Shown here one piece after another: positions 1 to 6,636 of a stretch of 13,392 nt of DNA. Where the stretch lies: positions 1 to 13,392 of the forward strand of contig JAILNY010000111.1 of the NCBI GenBank assembly GCA_024691105.1, read 5' to 3'. The notes under the pieces are model-generated. The model did not search any database and had not been told where the DNA came from. It worked only from the letters and a program-made list of their open reading frames with translations. This DNA is from Treponema sp. GTDB taxonomy: Bacteria; Spirochaetota; Spirochaetia; Treponematales; Treponemataceae. A program made the translations under genes and the position numbers. The stretch's first letter is position 1, and each line of letters opens with the position of its first letter.

Positions 1-1
1 T

Positions 2-1225
2 TCTGATACCGCAGCCTCTGCAAAGAAAGCGCCGGCTGAACCTGACACAGACTTAGATATCGCCGCAATTCTTGACCAGAACGTAACTCACCAGGACGAT
101 GACCTTGAAGGCGTCCTTCTCAATATGGAAGAACTCGACCGCCTATTCTCGAGCAAACCGGTAGATGTAAGTTCATCGGCTGACACAACGCCAGAAGAAG
201 ACGGCGCGCTTGATTCCGGCGCCGGCGACACAGACGAGTCCGCCGCCGAAGAGACTGCAGGCAGCGTTGACATTGACGAAATCTTAAACAGCCAGTGCTG
301 CAGAAACGATGCACTCGACGAAGGCTTTAGACCAATAGACCCAGACGAACTTGACCGACTCTTTTCAAGCGCGCCTGTTTCACTTGAAGAAGCAGCTCAG
401 ATTGCCGCTTCAACCGATCCCACCGGCGCTCAGGAACAGAACGAGTCCACAGAACAGACCGACGCCGACTTACAGGAAGACAAGACAGAAGAAAAACCTA
501 AACGCAAACGACGCACTTCTAAAAAAGCAAAAGAAGAAAACGCACAGGAAGACGGCGAAAATTCAGAAAACGGTGACAGCGCCCAATCAGAAGAAAAACC
601 AAAACGTAAACGACGTTCTACTAAAAAAGCGAAGGATGCCGCGGAAACGGAAGATGCTGAGGTTCCTTCTGCAAAAGAGCCTGAAACAAAAGCTCCACAA
701 ACAGAAGAACCGCGCTTTTTAAAAATGATGAAGTCTCTTGCATCGCACCAGATGACGCTTGAAGAAGATGAAAACGAAGTTGAAAACGTATATGGTGACC
801 TTAAAGAGCTTTTTGTAATTGCCGACGGCGTTGCTCCAAGCACAAATGATTTTTCAAGCCACCTTGTAAAATTTGCAAAGAATGTTGCAAAAAAATACGG
901 CTTTACAAAGATTTACTTTTTTGAAGACCTTCCGCTTGATAACCCGGAATTTATTTACGGCCTTGGTTCATTCGGAAATCTTAGAAACGTTCTCTATGCC
1001 TGCAACAAACCATGCACAGATAAGATTGACGAAAACCAGAAAGAACTTATCGATGCAACAGGGCTTTCAATTGCAGAAAAAAAGATTCACAGCGTAAAAG
1101 AAAAGATCGAAGACGAAACAAATACAAAGCTTCATTATCCTGTAAAGATTTTAGTACAGGATAATTACATCGAAGGACTCTTGTACTGCGCAGAAAAATT
1201 CCGCGAAGAACACGGAATTAAATAA
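2..1225 (+). CDS. Acidic repeat protein with basic blocks and a conserved-looking C-terminal domain, unknown function (5' partial)
   Basis: The frame is open from base 2 to the TAA at 1223-1225 and shows 407 residues. The ATG at 125 is internal, because upstream codons continue the same Asp/Glu-rich composition and hold a copy of the repeat found downstream, so the true start lies before the window. Three parts are visible. An acidic, low-complexity N-terminal region carries two copies of a unit of about 40 residues ending in ELDRLFSS-x-PV. A middle region carries two near-identical blocks of the type KPKRKRR. A C-terminal part of about 140 residues, from roughly base 800, has ordinary globular composition (VIADGVAP, FTKIYFFEDLP, YIEGLLYCAEKF). 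No signal peptide or membrane segment is visible in this part. The gene is convergent with the next one, with 12 bases between stops and no clear terminator. I do not recognise the family. Being coding is near certain; function is unknown. Confidence 0.85.
   Translation, partial: SDTAASAKKAPAEPDTDLDIAAILDQNVTHQDDDLEGVLLNMEELDRLFSSKPVDVSSSADTTPEEDGALDSGAGDTDESAAEETAGSVDIDEILNSQCCRNDALDEGFRPIDPDELDRLFSSAPVSLEEAAQIAASTDPTGAQEQNESTEQTDADLQEDKTEEKPKRKRRTSKKAKEENAQEDGENSENGDSAQSEEKPKRKRRSTKKAKDAAETEDAEVPSAKEPETKAPQTEEPRFLKMMKSLASHQMTLEEDENEVENVYGDLKELFVIADGVAPSTNDFSSHLVKFAKNVAKKYGFTKIYFFEDLPLDNPEFIYGLGSFGNLRNVLYACNKPCTDKIDENQKELIDATGLSIAEKKIHSVKEKIEDETNTKLHYPVKILVQDNYIEGLLYCAEKFREEHGIK
53..385 (+). 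repeat. Two diverged protein-level repeat units of about 40 residues
   Basis: Unit 1 is encoded at 53-169 and unit 2 at 266-385, offset by 71 codons. Both follow the pattern (L/V)DI-x-x-IL-(D/N), then about ten variable residues, L(E/D)EG or LEG, then (E/D)ELDRLFSS-x-PV. The shared core ELDRLFSS is identical in both. The DNA is less alike than the protein, so this is an old duplication under protein-level selection. More copies may lie upstream of the window. The (E)(I/L)D-x-(L/I)(L/F) core looks like the EIDxLL helix at the FliM/FliN N terminus; that link is only a resemblance. Confidence 0.75.
488..634 (+). repeat. Two near-identical basic blocks (EEKPKRKRR...KKAK)
   Basis: Blocks at 488-532 and 590-634 (34-codon period) each encode EEKPKRKRR, two Ser/Thr residues, then KKAK. 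They differ only by swapping TS for ST. Codons vary between copies (CGC/CGT, CCT/CCA), so the similarity is held at protein level. Strongly basic patches in an otherwise very acidic linker suggest contact with nucleic acid or an acidic partner; this is inference. Confidence 0.8.
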
Positions 1226-1237
1226 TTCCAGACAGAC

Positions 1238-2152
1238 TTAAAAACGTATTTCAATTTCCTTTGCGTTTTTTTCCTGTTCAAGAAGTAAATCAATTTCTGC
1301 GCAGGATGCACTGCCTTGTTTTAAATCAAAAAATTCACAGAACTTCTGTTCACAGTCATCATAATCAGGAACAAAAGTTGTCTCAGAATTATTATCAAAA
1401 AGATTTTGAATCGTATATTTAAACGGATGTTCGTCGTCTATTTCTGCCATCGGAGCTGTAAGTGAAAAATCTGAGTGATTCGAAAGTTCAACTAAACCGA
1501 CATTGTAGGATTCAAAAATATAATAATACTCTCTAAAATATGCAAAACTGTGTCTATCGTATTCATCTTCTTTTACATAATCGTCTTCATCCATTGCAGT
1601 ATAATAAGTGCGTCTGTTAGTCGTTACGTGTTCACAAAGCATAACAATTTTATTATCGCGCTGGATTACTTCAACTCCTTTAAGAACCCAGCCCACAGAA
1701 CTGTGAGTCGTTCCATCTGCCATAATGCGATAAAAAATATTGTCACAAAATAAAACGACAACTCTGTTATCTATTTTTACAAAGACAGTCTGCATTAAAT
1801 CTTCCGGATAAAATGATTCCCAGTCTGCAATTTCTTCAAGCGTAGTATCAGAATAACGCTTGCCAAACTTATCAAACGCCTTTAATGCCACAAGTCTGTA
1901 AATCGTACCGTTTTCATATTTTTCTTCAAAAAGATAATTTTCATATCCCCAGTTACGCGAATCATACGAGCGTGAAATATACGGCATAACATCTTTTACC
2001 GCCTGGTCAACTTTTGCTTTATCCTGAATGCGGATTATGTTTTTATAATTATTTCCAAACAAAAGCTCGCGATAATCATCTGCAAAAATACCTGCACAAG
2101 AGAGAAACGCAACACAAAAAATTAAACCGATTTTTTTACTAAACATTTTCAT
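1238..2152 (-). CDS. Predicted secreted protein of unknown function
   Basis: The product has 304 residues if started at the ATG at 2152-2150. It begins MKMFSKKIGLIFCVAFLSC, a typical signal sequence, followed by AGIFA then DDY, so either signal peptidase I cleavage after IFA or lipidation at Cys19 (FLSC, a loose spirochaetal lipobox) is possible. An upstream in-frame ATG at 2188 would add 12 residues but starts inside a terminator hairpin, so it was rejected. The mature part is rich in Tyr, Phe, Asp and Glu. Near the C terminus (about bases 1330-1420) a segment reading NLFDNNSETTFV resembles the opening motif of discoidin-like or NADase-type glycan-binding domains, where a ligand-loop Asp and a Thr-x-(W/F)V are usual. 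The protein stops soon after, so the domain would be short. Function is not assigned; the domain hint is weak. Confidence 0.75.
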   Translation of the reverse strand: MKMFSKKIGLIFCVAFLSCAGIFADDYRELLFGNNYKNIIRIQDKAKVDQAVKDVMPYISRSYDSRNWGYENYLFEEKYENGTIYRLVALKAFDKFGKRYSDTTLEEIADWESFYPEDLMQTVFVKIDNRVVVLFCDNIFYRIMADGTTHSSVGWVLKGVEVIQRDNKIVMLCEHVTTNRRTYYTAMDEDDYVKEDEYDRHSFAYFREYYYIFESYNVGLVELSNHSDFSLTAPMAEIDDEHPFKYTIQNLFDNNSETTFVPDYDDCEQKFCEFFDLKQGSASCAEIDLLLEQEKNAKEIEIRF

Positions 2153-2159
2153 ACAACCT

Positions 2160-2188
2160 ATTATAATTAAAAAAAAATGTTCCCACAA
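2160..2188 (-). promoter_or_regulatory. Possible promoter for the secreted protein gene, overlapping the upstream terminator
   Basis: On the minus strand a perfect TATAAT (2165-2160) lies 7 bases before the ATG at 2152, and TTGTGG (2188-2183) sits 17 bases upstream of it. The -35 match is poor and lies within the terminator hairpin. If used, transcription would start at or next to the ATG, giving a leaderless message. An alternative is read-through from the sugar operon, with AGGTT (2159-2155) as a very weak ribosome site. Confidence 0.3.
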
Positions 2189-2206
2189 CCAACGGTCATG
2201 GGAACA
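2169..2206 (-). terminator. Rho-independent terminator of the chvE-mmsA-mmsB operon
   Basis: TGTTCCCA (2178-2185) and TGGGAACA (2199-2206) form a perfect 8-bp stem with a 13-base loop. On the minus strand the stem is followed directly by nine U (2177-2169). It lies 60 bases past the mmsB stop, with no gene between. Confidence 0.85.
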
Positions 2207-2220
2207 TCAGTGTCCTGGAG

Positions 2221-2248
2221 TCCTGATACGTGGCCAGACGGATCAGGA
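2221..2248 (-). other. Second hairpin between mmsB and its terminator
   Basis: TCCTGAT (2221-2227) pairs with ATCAGGA (2242-2248), and inside it CGT (2229-2231) pairs with ACG (2238-2240) around GGCCAG, with one A-G mismatch. There is no adjacent U-tract on the minus strand, so it is more likely a 3'-end stabilising or processing structure, placed before the true terminator. Confidence 0.6.
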
Positions 2249-2265
2249 TAAATTGTCTTTTTTAT

Positions 2266-3606
2266 TTATTTTGCAAGTCTAAAGACTTTAAGCACAACTT
2301 TAAGGGCTCTTTTCCAATTTATCTTAGTATGACCCTTTGACAATACGTCAAAGATTACTGCGATAAGAAGTACAAGACCTTTAACAGCCTTCTGCCAGTT
2401 GGAATCAACACCAAGAATTGACATACCGTTGTTCAAAACACCCATGAAGATAGCACCAATTACAGCGCCACCAACTGTACCTGTTCCACCGTATGCCGAA
2501 GCACCACCGATAAAACATGAACCGATAGCATCCATTTCGTAGTTCTGACCAGCTGTAGGTGCTGCCGAGTTAAAGCGGGCAACACAAACCAAAGCTGCAA
2601 GAGCAGAAAGGAATCCCATATTTGTGTAAGCAAAGAACATAACATTGTCAGTATTTACACCAGACAATTTTGCAGCCTTTGCGTTTCCACCGATAGCATA
2701 AAGATAGCGGCCAGGAACAGTGTTCTGTGTGTAATATGAATAACAAGCAATTACAACAGCAAGAAGAACAAGAATTACAGGATAACCATTGTTCAAACCA
2801 AGCAATACAGAAACTGCCATGATTACAATGCTTATAAAAATCTGTTTAATGATAAATGGAACAAATGATTCTACAGAATATCCCTTGCTCTTTTTGTTAA
2901 GACGGCTGATAACCTGAGCAATAATCATAAGTGCACAGATAACTGCACCAAAAATAACTGTCAAAGTAAGAGTGCTCTTTGCATAAGACCATACAACACC
3001 CTGGAACGGATTACCAGCGATATCGTACATTGTTCCCATAATGTCTGACGTTTTTTCTGCCTGTCCAATATAGCTTGAGAACAGATTAAGATATTTATCT
3101 GGGAATGGTGAAATTGTAAGACCGTTAAGGATGATCAATGAAACACCGCGCCACAAAAGCATACCAGACAATGTTGTAATAAATGGTGGAATATGAAGGT
3201 ATGCGATAAAGAATGCATGCCATGCACCAATTAATGTACCGATAAAAAGACAAACAACAATTGTAAGGTAGATGTCGCATTTTAAGTTTACGATCATTGT
3301 ACCTGCAACAGCACCAACAAGACAAACAATTGAACCAACACTAAGGTCAATGTTACCACCAGTCAAAATACACAAAAGCATTCCGGCTGCAAGAATTACT
3401 ACATAAGCATTCTGATTGATAATGTTAGTAATATTACTTGGGCTGAAAAGTGACATTCCAAAAATATTGAATTCACCTGTTGATCTTATAATCAGAGCTT
3501 CAAATAAAAGCATTACTAATACAAGTGCAATAAGCATTGTATTATTCTTTAAGAAATTTAATATCACAGTTTTTGGTGATTTTTTTACTGAAACTGCATC
3601 TGTCAT
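2266..3606 (-). CDS. mmsB: Multiple-monosaccharide ABC transporter permease (CUT2 family)
   Basis: The product has 446 residues and forms the membrane channel of a ribose/galactose-type (CUT2) sugar importer. Many hydrophobic segments are visible from about residue 20 to 430. Family motifs are present: GGNIDLSVGSIVCL in the N-terminal half, GGNAKAAKLSGVNT after the central loop, and EMDAIGSCFIGGASAYGGTG near the C terminus. The length is larger than RbsC or MglC (about 320-340) and fits the longer GguB/XylH-type permeases, with an extra central loop and helix pair at about residues 170-260. A good ribosome site, AAGGAG (3618-3613), lies 6 bases before the ATG. It is the last gene of the operon, 19 bases after mmsA. 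Assignment as MmsB rather than XylH rests mainly on the ChvE-like binding protein encoded in the same operon. Confidence 0.9.
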   Translation of the reverse strand: MTDAVSVKKSPKTVILNFLKNNTMLIALVLVMLLFEALIIRSTGEFNIFGMSLFSPSNITNIINQNAYVVILAAGMLLCILTGGNIDLSVGSIVCLVGAVAGTMIVNLKCDIYLTIVVCLFIGTLIGAWHAFFIAYLHIPPFITTLSGMLLWRGVSLIILNGLTISPFPDKYLNLFSSYIGQAEKTSDIMGTMYDIAGNPFQGVVWSYAKSTLTLTVIFGAVICALMIIAQVISRLNKKSKGYSVESFVPFIIKQIFISIVIMAVSVLLGLNNGYPVILVLLAVVIACYSYYTQNTVPGRYLYAIGGNAKAAKLSGVNTDNVMFFAYTNMGFLSALAALVCVARFNSAAPTAGQNYEMDAIGSCFIGGASAYGGTGTVGGAVIGAIFMGVLNNGMSILGVDSNWQKAVKGLVLLIAVIFDVLSKGHTKINWKRALKVVLKVFRLAK

Positions 3607-3625
3607 TCTTTACTCCTTAAACTAA

Positions 3626-5155
3626 TTAGTTACCTGTCTTTAAGATACAAGACATAATCTTTTCCTGAGTAGCATCTTTACCGCTCATTTCTCCAACCAT
3701 CTTTCCTTCGTTCATAATATAGATACGATCACACATACCAAGGATTTCCGGCATTTCAGAAGAAATGATGATTACTGATTTTCCATCGGCAATCATCTTG
3801 TTGATGATACAGTAGATTTCGTACTTAGCACCAACGTCAATACCACGGGTCGGCTCATCAAGAATAAGAATATCAGGCTCTGTAAAAAGCCATTTTCCAA
3901 CAAGGACTTTCTGCTGGTTTCCACCAGAAAGATTTCCGACATTCTCAAAAATACTTGCACACTTTGTATGCATATCTTCACGCATCTGTTGTGCATATTT
4001 ATTTTCAAGACCAAAGTCGAGAATTCCATGATTAGAAATTCTTGCAAGATTAGCAGATGTCGTATTCTTTGCAATACTTTCTGTAAGAATAAGTCCGTTA
4101 CCTTTGCGGTCTTCTGTTACGTAAGCAACGCCATGTTTAATTGCACTCTTTACATTAGGGAACGAAACCTCTTTTCCGTTAAGGAAGATTTGTCCACGAA
4201 TGTTTGTTCCGTAAGAATGACCAAAGATACTCATTGCAAGTTCAGTTCGTCCGGCACCCATAAGTCCTGAGATACCGACTACTTCACCCTTACGTACATT
4301 AAAGTTGACATTGTCACATACTTTGATTCCTTCAAATACCGGATGATCTACGCACCAGTTTTTAACCTCAAAGCATACTTCGCCAATACTTGATGTACGT
4401 TTTGGAAAGCGATCTGAAAGCTCACGACCAACCATTGCGGCAATAATCGTGTTCTCATCAAATGCATCTTTACCTTTATATAATGATTTAATTACAGTAC
4501 CATCACGAATTACTGTGATTGTATCTGCAACATAAGATACCTCGTTAAGTTTGTGGGAGATAATAATTGAAGTAACTCCCTTCTTTTTTAACTCAAGCAG
4601 AAGATCCAAAAGTGCTTTAGATTCTCTGTCATTTAATGAAGCTGTAGGCTCATCAAGGATAAGAAGTTTTACATTCTTTCCGAGAGCTTTTGCAATTTCT
4701 ACAAGCTGCTGTTTACCAACACCAATGTCTTTAATAAGAGTATGTGTTGAATCTTTTAACCCTACAAGGTCAAGAAGTTCTCTTGCCTTCTGATGTGTTT
4801 CATCCCAGTTAATTTTTGCTTTTGTACCGCGTTCGTTACCTAAGAACATATTCTCTGCAATTGAGAGAAGTGGAACCAAAGCAAGCTCCTGGTGAATAAT
4901 TACAATACCTTTTCTTTCACTGTCTTTGATGTTATGAAACTGACAGATTTCACCATCATAAACAATATTACCTTCATATGTTCCATACTGATAAATTCCA
5001 CTTAGAACATTCATCAGTGTAGATTTACCGGCACCGTTCTCTCCAACAAGCGCGTGAATTTCACCTTCCTGCACCTGTAAATTGACATCGCCAAGGGCTC
5101 TTACACTTCCAAAAGTCTTAGTAATGTGCTGCATTTCCAATAACATTCGCGCCAA
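3626..5155 (-). CDS. mmsA: Multiple-monosaccharide ABC transporter ATPase, two nucleotide-binding domains
   Basis: The product has 509 residues and energises sugar import with two fused ATPase domains. Domain 1 has Walker A GENGAGKST (38-46), a non-canonical signature IGVGKQQ (144-150), Walker B LLILDEP (164-170) and the switch His201. Domain 2 has a degenerate Walker A GLMGAGRTE (297-305, Arg303 in place of Lys), signature LSGGNQQ (409-415), Walker B ILILDEP (429-435) and SSE (465-467) in place of the switch His. One intact and one degenerate site is normal for CUT2 ATPases. The start is a TTG at 5155-5153: GGAGG (5166-5162) lies 6 bases before it but 15 before the next in-frame ATG at 5146, and the N terminus MARMLLEM then lines up with the family pattern as I recall it. 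It lies between chvE and mmsB in one operon. Confidence 0.93.
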   Translation of the reverse strand: MARMLLEMQHITKTFGSVRALGDVNLQVQEGEIHALVGENGAGKSTLMNVLSGIYQYGTYEGNIVYDGEICQFHNIKDSERKGIVIIHQELALVPLLSIAENMFLGNERGTKAKINWDETHQKARELLDLVGLKDSTHTLIKDIGVGKQQLVEIAKALGKNVKLLILDEPTASLNDRESKALLDLLLELKKKGVTSIIISHKLNEVSYVADTITVIRDGTVIKSLYKGKDAFDENTIIAAMVGRELSDRFPKRTSSIGEVCFEVKNWCVDHPVFEGIKVCDNVNFNVRKGEVVGISGLMGAGRTELAMSIFGHSYGTNIRGQIFLNGKEVSFPNVKSAIKHGVAYVTEDRKGNGLILTESIAKNTTSANLARISNHGILDFGLENKYAQQMREDMHTKCASIFENVGNLSGGNQQKVLVGKWLFTEPDILILDEPTRGIDVGAKYEIYCIINKMIADGKSVIIISSEMPEILGMCDRIYIMNEGKMVGEMSGKDATQEKIMSCILKTGN

Positions 5156-5161
5156 TTGGAA

Positions 5162-5166
5162 CCTCC
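5162..5166 (-). promoter_or_regulatory. Ribosome-binding site that selects a TTG start for mmsA
   Basis: GGAGG on the minus strand is spaced 6 bases from the TTG at 5155 and 15 bases from the alternative ATG at 5146. The spacing favours the TTG. Confidence 0.75.
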
Positions 5167-5188
5167 TTTATAATACTTCCATTTTTAC

Positions 5189-5220
5189 AAAGGGCTGCTC
5201 ATTTTGATGAACAGCCCTTT
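5189..5220 (-). other. Strong intercistronic hairpin between chvE and mmsA
   Basis: Arms AAAGGGCTG (5189-5197) and CAGCCCTTT (5212-5220) pair perfectly. After one C-A mismatch, TCAT (5199-5202) pairs with ATGA (5207-5210) around a 4-base loop. On the minus strand it is followed only by a short, broken U-run, so it would be a leaky terminator or a block to 3' exonuclease. Such structures behind binding-protein genes usually keep the binding protein more abundant than the membrane parts. The structure is seen; the role is inferred. Confidence 0.75.
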
Positions 5221-5243
5221 TACTAAAACCTCAGTTTTTCAGA

Positions 5244-6332
5244 TTACTTCAACTGATCAGCTGTGTAGTATCCTGAATCGATAAGAAGTTTCTTGTAGTT
5301 TTCTTTTGTTGCGAAAACTGGTTCACAAAGGTATGAAGGAATAATTCCTGTTCCGTTGTCATAAGTTTTCTTGTCGTTGATAGGTGGGTTCTTTCCCTTA
5401 CAGATAGCGTCTGTCATTTCAACAACTTTGTCAGCAAGAGTACGTGTATCTTTGAATACAGACATTGCCTGTGTTCCTTTGAGCATGTTCTTTGTTGAAG
5501 TGATATCACAGTCCTGACCTGTTACGAGTGGGAAGTTTTCTGCTGTGTATCCAGCTGCAACGAGAGCGTTTGTAATTCCGTTTGCACAAGAGTCGTTTGA
5601 AGAATAAACTGCATCGAGGCGGTTCTTCTTAGGACCATATCCCTGAGCAGAGATAAGGTTTTCCATTCTCTTCTGAGCTTCTTCTGTTGACCAGTTAAGT
5701 GTAGCACACTGAGCTTTTGTCTTCTGTCCTGATTTTACAACGAGAACACCGCTGTTGATATAAGGAGTAAGGATGTCCATTGCACCACCAAAGAAGAAGT
5801 TGATGTTGTTATCATCTGGTGAACCAGTGAAAAGTTCGATATAAGCAGGATCATCAGCTGTTCTTGTCTTGAGTTTGAGTTCGTCAACAAGGAAGTTACC
5901 CTGGATAGTACCTACTTTGTAGTTATCAAATGTTGCATAGTAAGTAACAGCATCTGAGTTCATGATCAAGCGGTCATAAGCAATTACAGGAATCTTTTTC
6001 TGTTTTGCCTGAGCAAGAACGCTCTTAAGAGCAGAACCATCGATAGCAGCAATTACAAGAACTTTGCTTCCTGTAGAAATCATGTTTTCTACCTGTGAAA
6101 CCTGTGTAGAAATGTCGTTGTTTGCATACTGCAAGTCAACTGTGTAACCCTGTTTTTCGAGGGCAGCTTTCATGTTTGCACCGTCCTGATTCCAGCGCTG
6201 CAAATCCTTTGTAGGCATAGATACGCCAACTTTGATGGAACCGCCAGCTTTTGCACCAGCTCCTTTTCCACATCCAATAAACAAACTTGCAGCTACTAAA
6301 ATTGCAACAGCAGCAGATACAAATTTTTTCAT
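5244..6332 (-). CDS. chvE: ChvE-type multiple-sugar-binding lipoprotein
   Basis: The product has 362 residues and is the sugar-binding component of the importer. The start ATG at 6332 has GGAGG (6345-6341) 8 bases upstream; an in-frame ATG at 6410 is rejected because its extra 26 residues precede a complete signal peptide. The lipoprotein signal MKKFVSAAVAILVAASLFIGC places the lipidated Cys at residue 21. The mature protein follows ChvE closely: VGVSMPTKDLQRWNQDG, NMISTGSKVLVIAAIDG, VIAYDRLIMNSDAVTYYATFDN, GSPDDNNINFFFGGAMD, and the ending TYDNGTGIIPSYLCEP then DSGYYTADQLK. ChvE and its relatives bind several aldoses such as glucose, galactose, arabinose and xylose. It is the first gene of the operon; no sensor kinase or regulator gene is adjacent here, unlike some ChvE systems. 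Confidence 0.93.
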   Translation of the reverse strand: MKKFVSAAVAILVAASLFIGCGKGAGAKAGGSIKVGVSMPTKDLQRWNQDGANMKAALEKQGYTVDLQYANNDISTQVSQVENMISTGSKVLVIAAIDGSALKSVLAQAKQKKIPVIAYDRLIMNSDAVTYYATFDNYKVGTIQGNFLVDELKLKTRTADDPAYIELFTGSPDDNNINFFFGGAMDILTPYINSGVLVVKSGQKTKAQCATLNWSTEEAQKRMENLISAQGYGPKKNRLDAVYSSNDSCANGITNALVAAGYTAENFPLVTGQDCDITSTKNMLKGTQAMSVFKDTRTLADKVVEMTDAICKGKNPPINDKKTYDNGTGIIPSYLCEPVFATKENYKKLLIDSGYYTADQLK

Positions 6333-6359
6333 ATAAAAATCCTCCATTTGATTTGTCTT

Positions 6360-6393
6360 GTACTGCCGGTTTTTGCAGTACCCGGTCAGTATA
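6360..6393 (-). promoter_or_regulatory. Possible chvE promoter -10 and overlapping inverted repeat
   Basis: On the minus strand TATACT (6393-6388) is a good -10 match, but no convincing -35 lies 16-18 bases upstream. A predicted start near 6381 falls at the edge of a perfect inverted repeat, GTACTGC (6360-6366) and GCAGTAC (6375-6381), with an 8-base spacer. This could be an operator over the start site or a 5' hairpin of the message. Both ideas are inference. Confidence 0.4.
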
Positions 6394-6486
6394 CATTCAA
6401 AAAAACTCAAAAATTTACCGATTTTCTTTAATTTTTTGTAGATTTTGGGAAAAATTCCTGGTTTAGAAGATTTTTTTGTTCAGAGA

Positions 6487-6520
6487 ATCTAGAATTTTTT
6501 GTTATCAAAATTTTCTAGAT
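6487..6520. repeat. Inverted repeat ATCTAGAA-N18-TTCTAGAT upstream of chvE
   Basis: ATCTAGAA (6487-6494) and TTCTAGAT (6513-6520) are a perfect 8-bp inverted pair separated by 18 AT-rich bases, about 155-190 bases before the chvE start. Equivalent bases of the two arms are 26 bp apart. It is a candidate regulator-binding site or hairpin, and no U-tract supports a terminator. Confidence 0.4.
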
Positions 6521-6636
6521 ATAGTGAATTTAACCGCGCGCTACCACCAATTCTAGCCTTACATCCCGACCAAAGCGACCCGACTCAAGCCAGCGCGTTG
6601 CATGGTCCACCTTCACTCCACGCAAAACTCCACGGT
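6521..6636. other. GC-richer non-coding spacer between radC and the chvE leader
   Basis: The whole gene-free stretch is 6333-6636. Its chvE-proximal part is very AT-rich and holds the two inverted repeats described separately. The remaining part, 6521-6636, is markedly richer in G and C and strand-skewed (C-rich on plus). It contains AACCGCGCGCT (6532-6542), which pairs with AGCGCGTT (6592-6599) apart from three extra bases, and the repeated motif CCCGAC/ACCCGAC near 6565-6583. No credible gene was found; only a 14-codon frame with no ribosome site is present. Confidence 0.5.

Noticed and set aside
125..127. ATG at 125 as the start of the first plus-strand gene
   Set aside because: The frame is open to the window edge and the codons before 125 encode the first copy of the repeat, so the gene begins upstream.
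430..843. Minus-strand open frame rich in Ser, Phe and Ala opposite the first gene
   Set aside because: It is an antisense shadow of the Glu/Lys-rich repeats; no ribosome site or recognisable domain.
1258..1300. EIDLLLEQ in the secreted protein as another copy of the ELDRLF element
   Set aside because: It is a short leucine-rich helix in an exported protein with no flanking similarity to the repeat unit; chance resemblance is likely.
2153..2188. Earlier ATG at 2188 for the secreted protein
   Set aside because: It lies inside the loop of the sugar-operon terminator and would put extra residues before a complete signal peptide.
6333..6410. Earlier ATG at 6410 for chvE
   Set aside because: It would cover the promoter and hairpin region, and GGAGG lies 8 bases before ATG 6332, which begins a complete lipoprotein signal.
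6528..6603. Integron attC site
   Set aside because: The outer heptamers fit only partly (ATTTAAC fits, GTTGCAT has a mismatch), the inner boxes do not pair, and there is no cassette array or integrase nearby. Kept only as a low-interest observation.
6560..6605. Small minus-strand frame of 14 codons in the GC-rich spacer
   Set aside because: No ribosome site, no conserved feature, and far too short to support as a gene.
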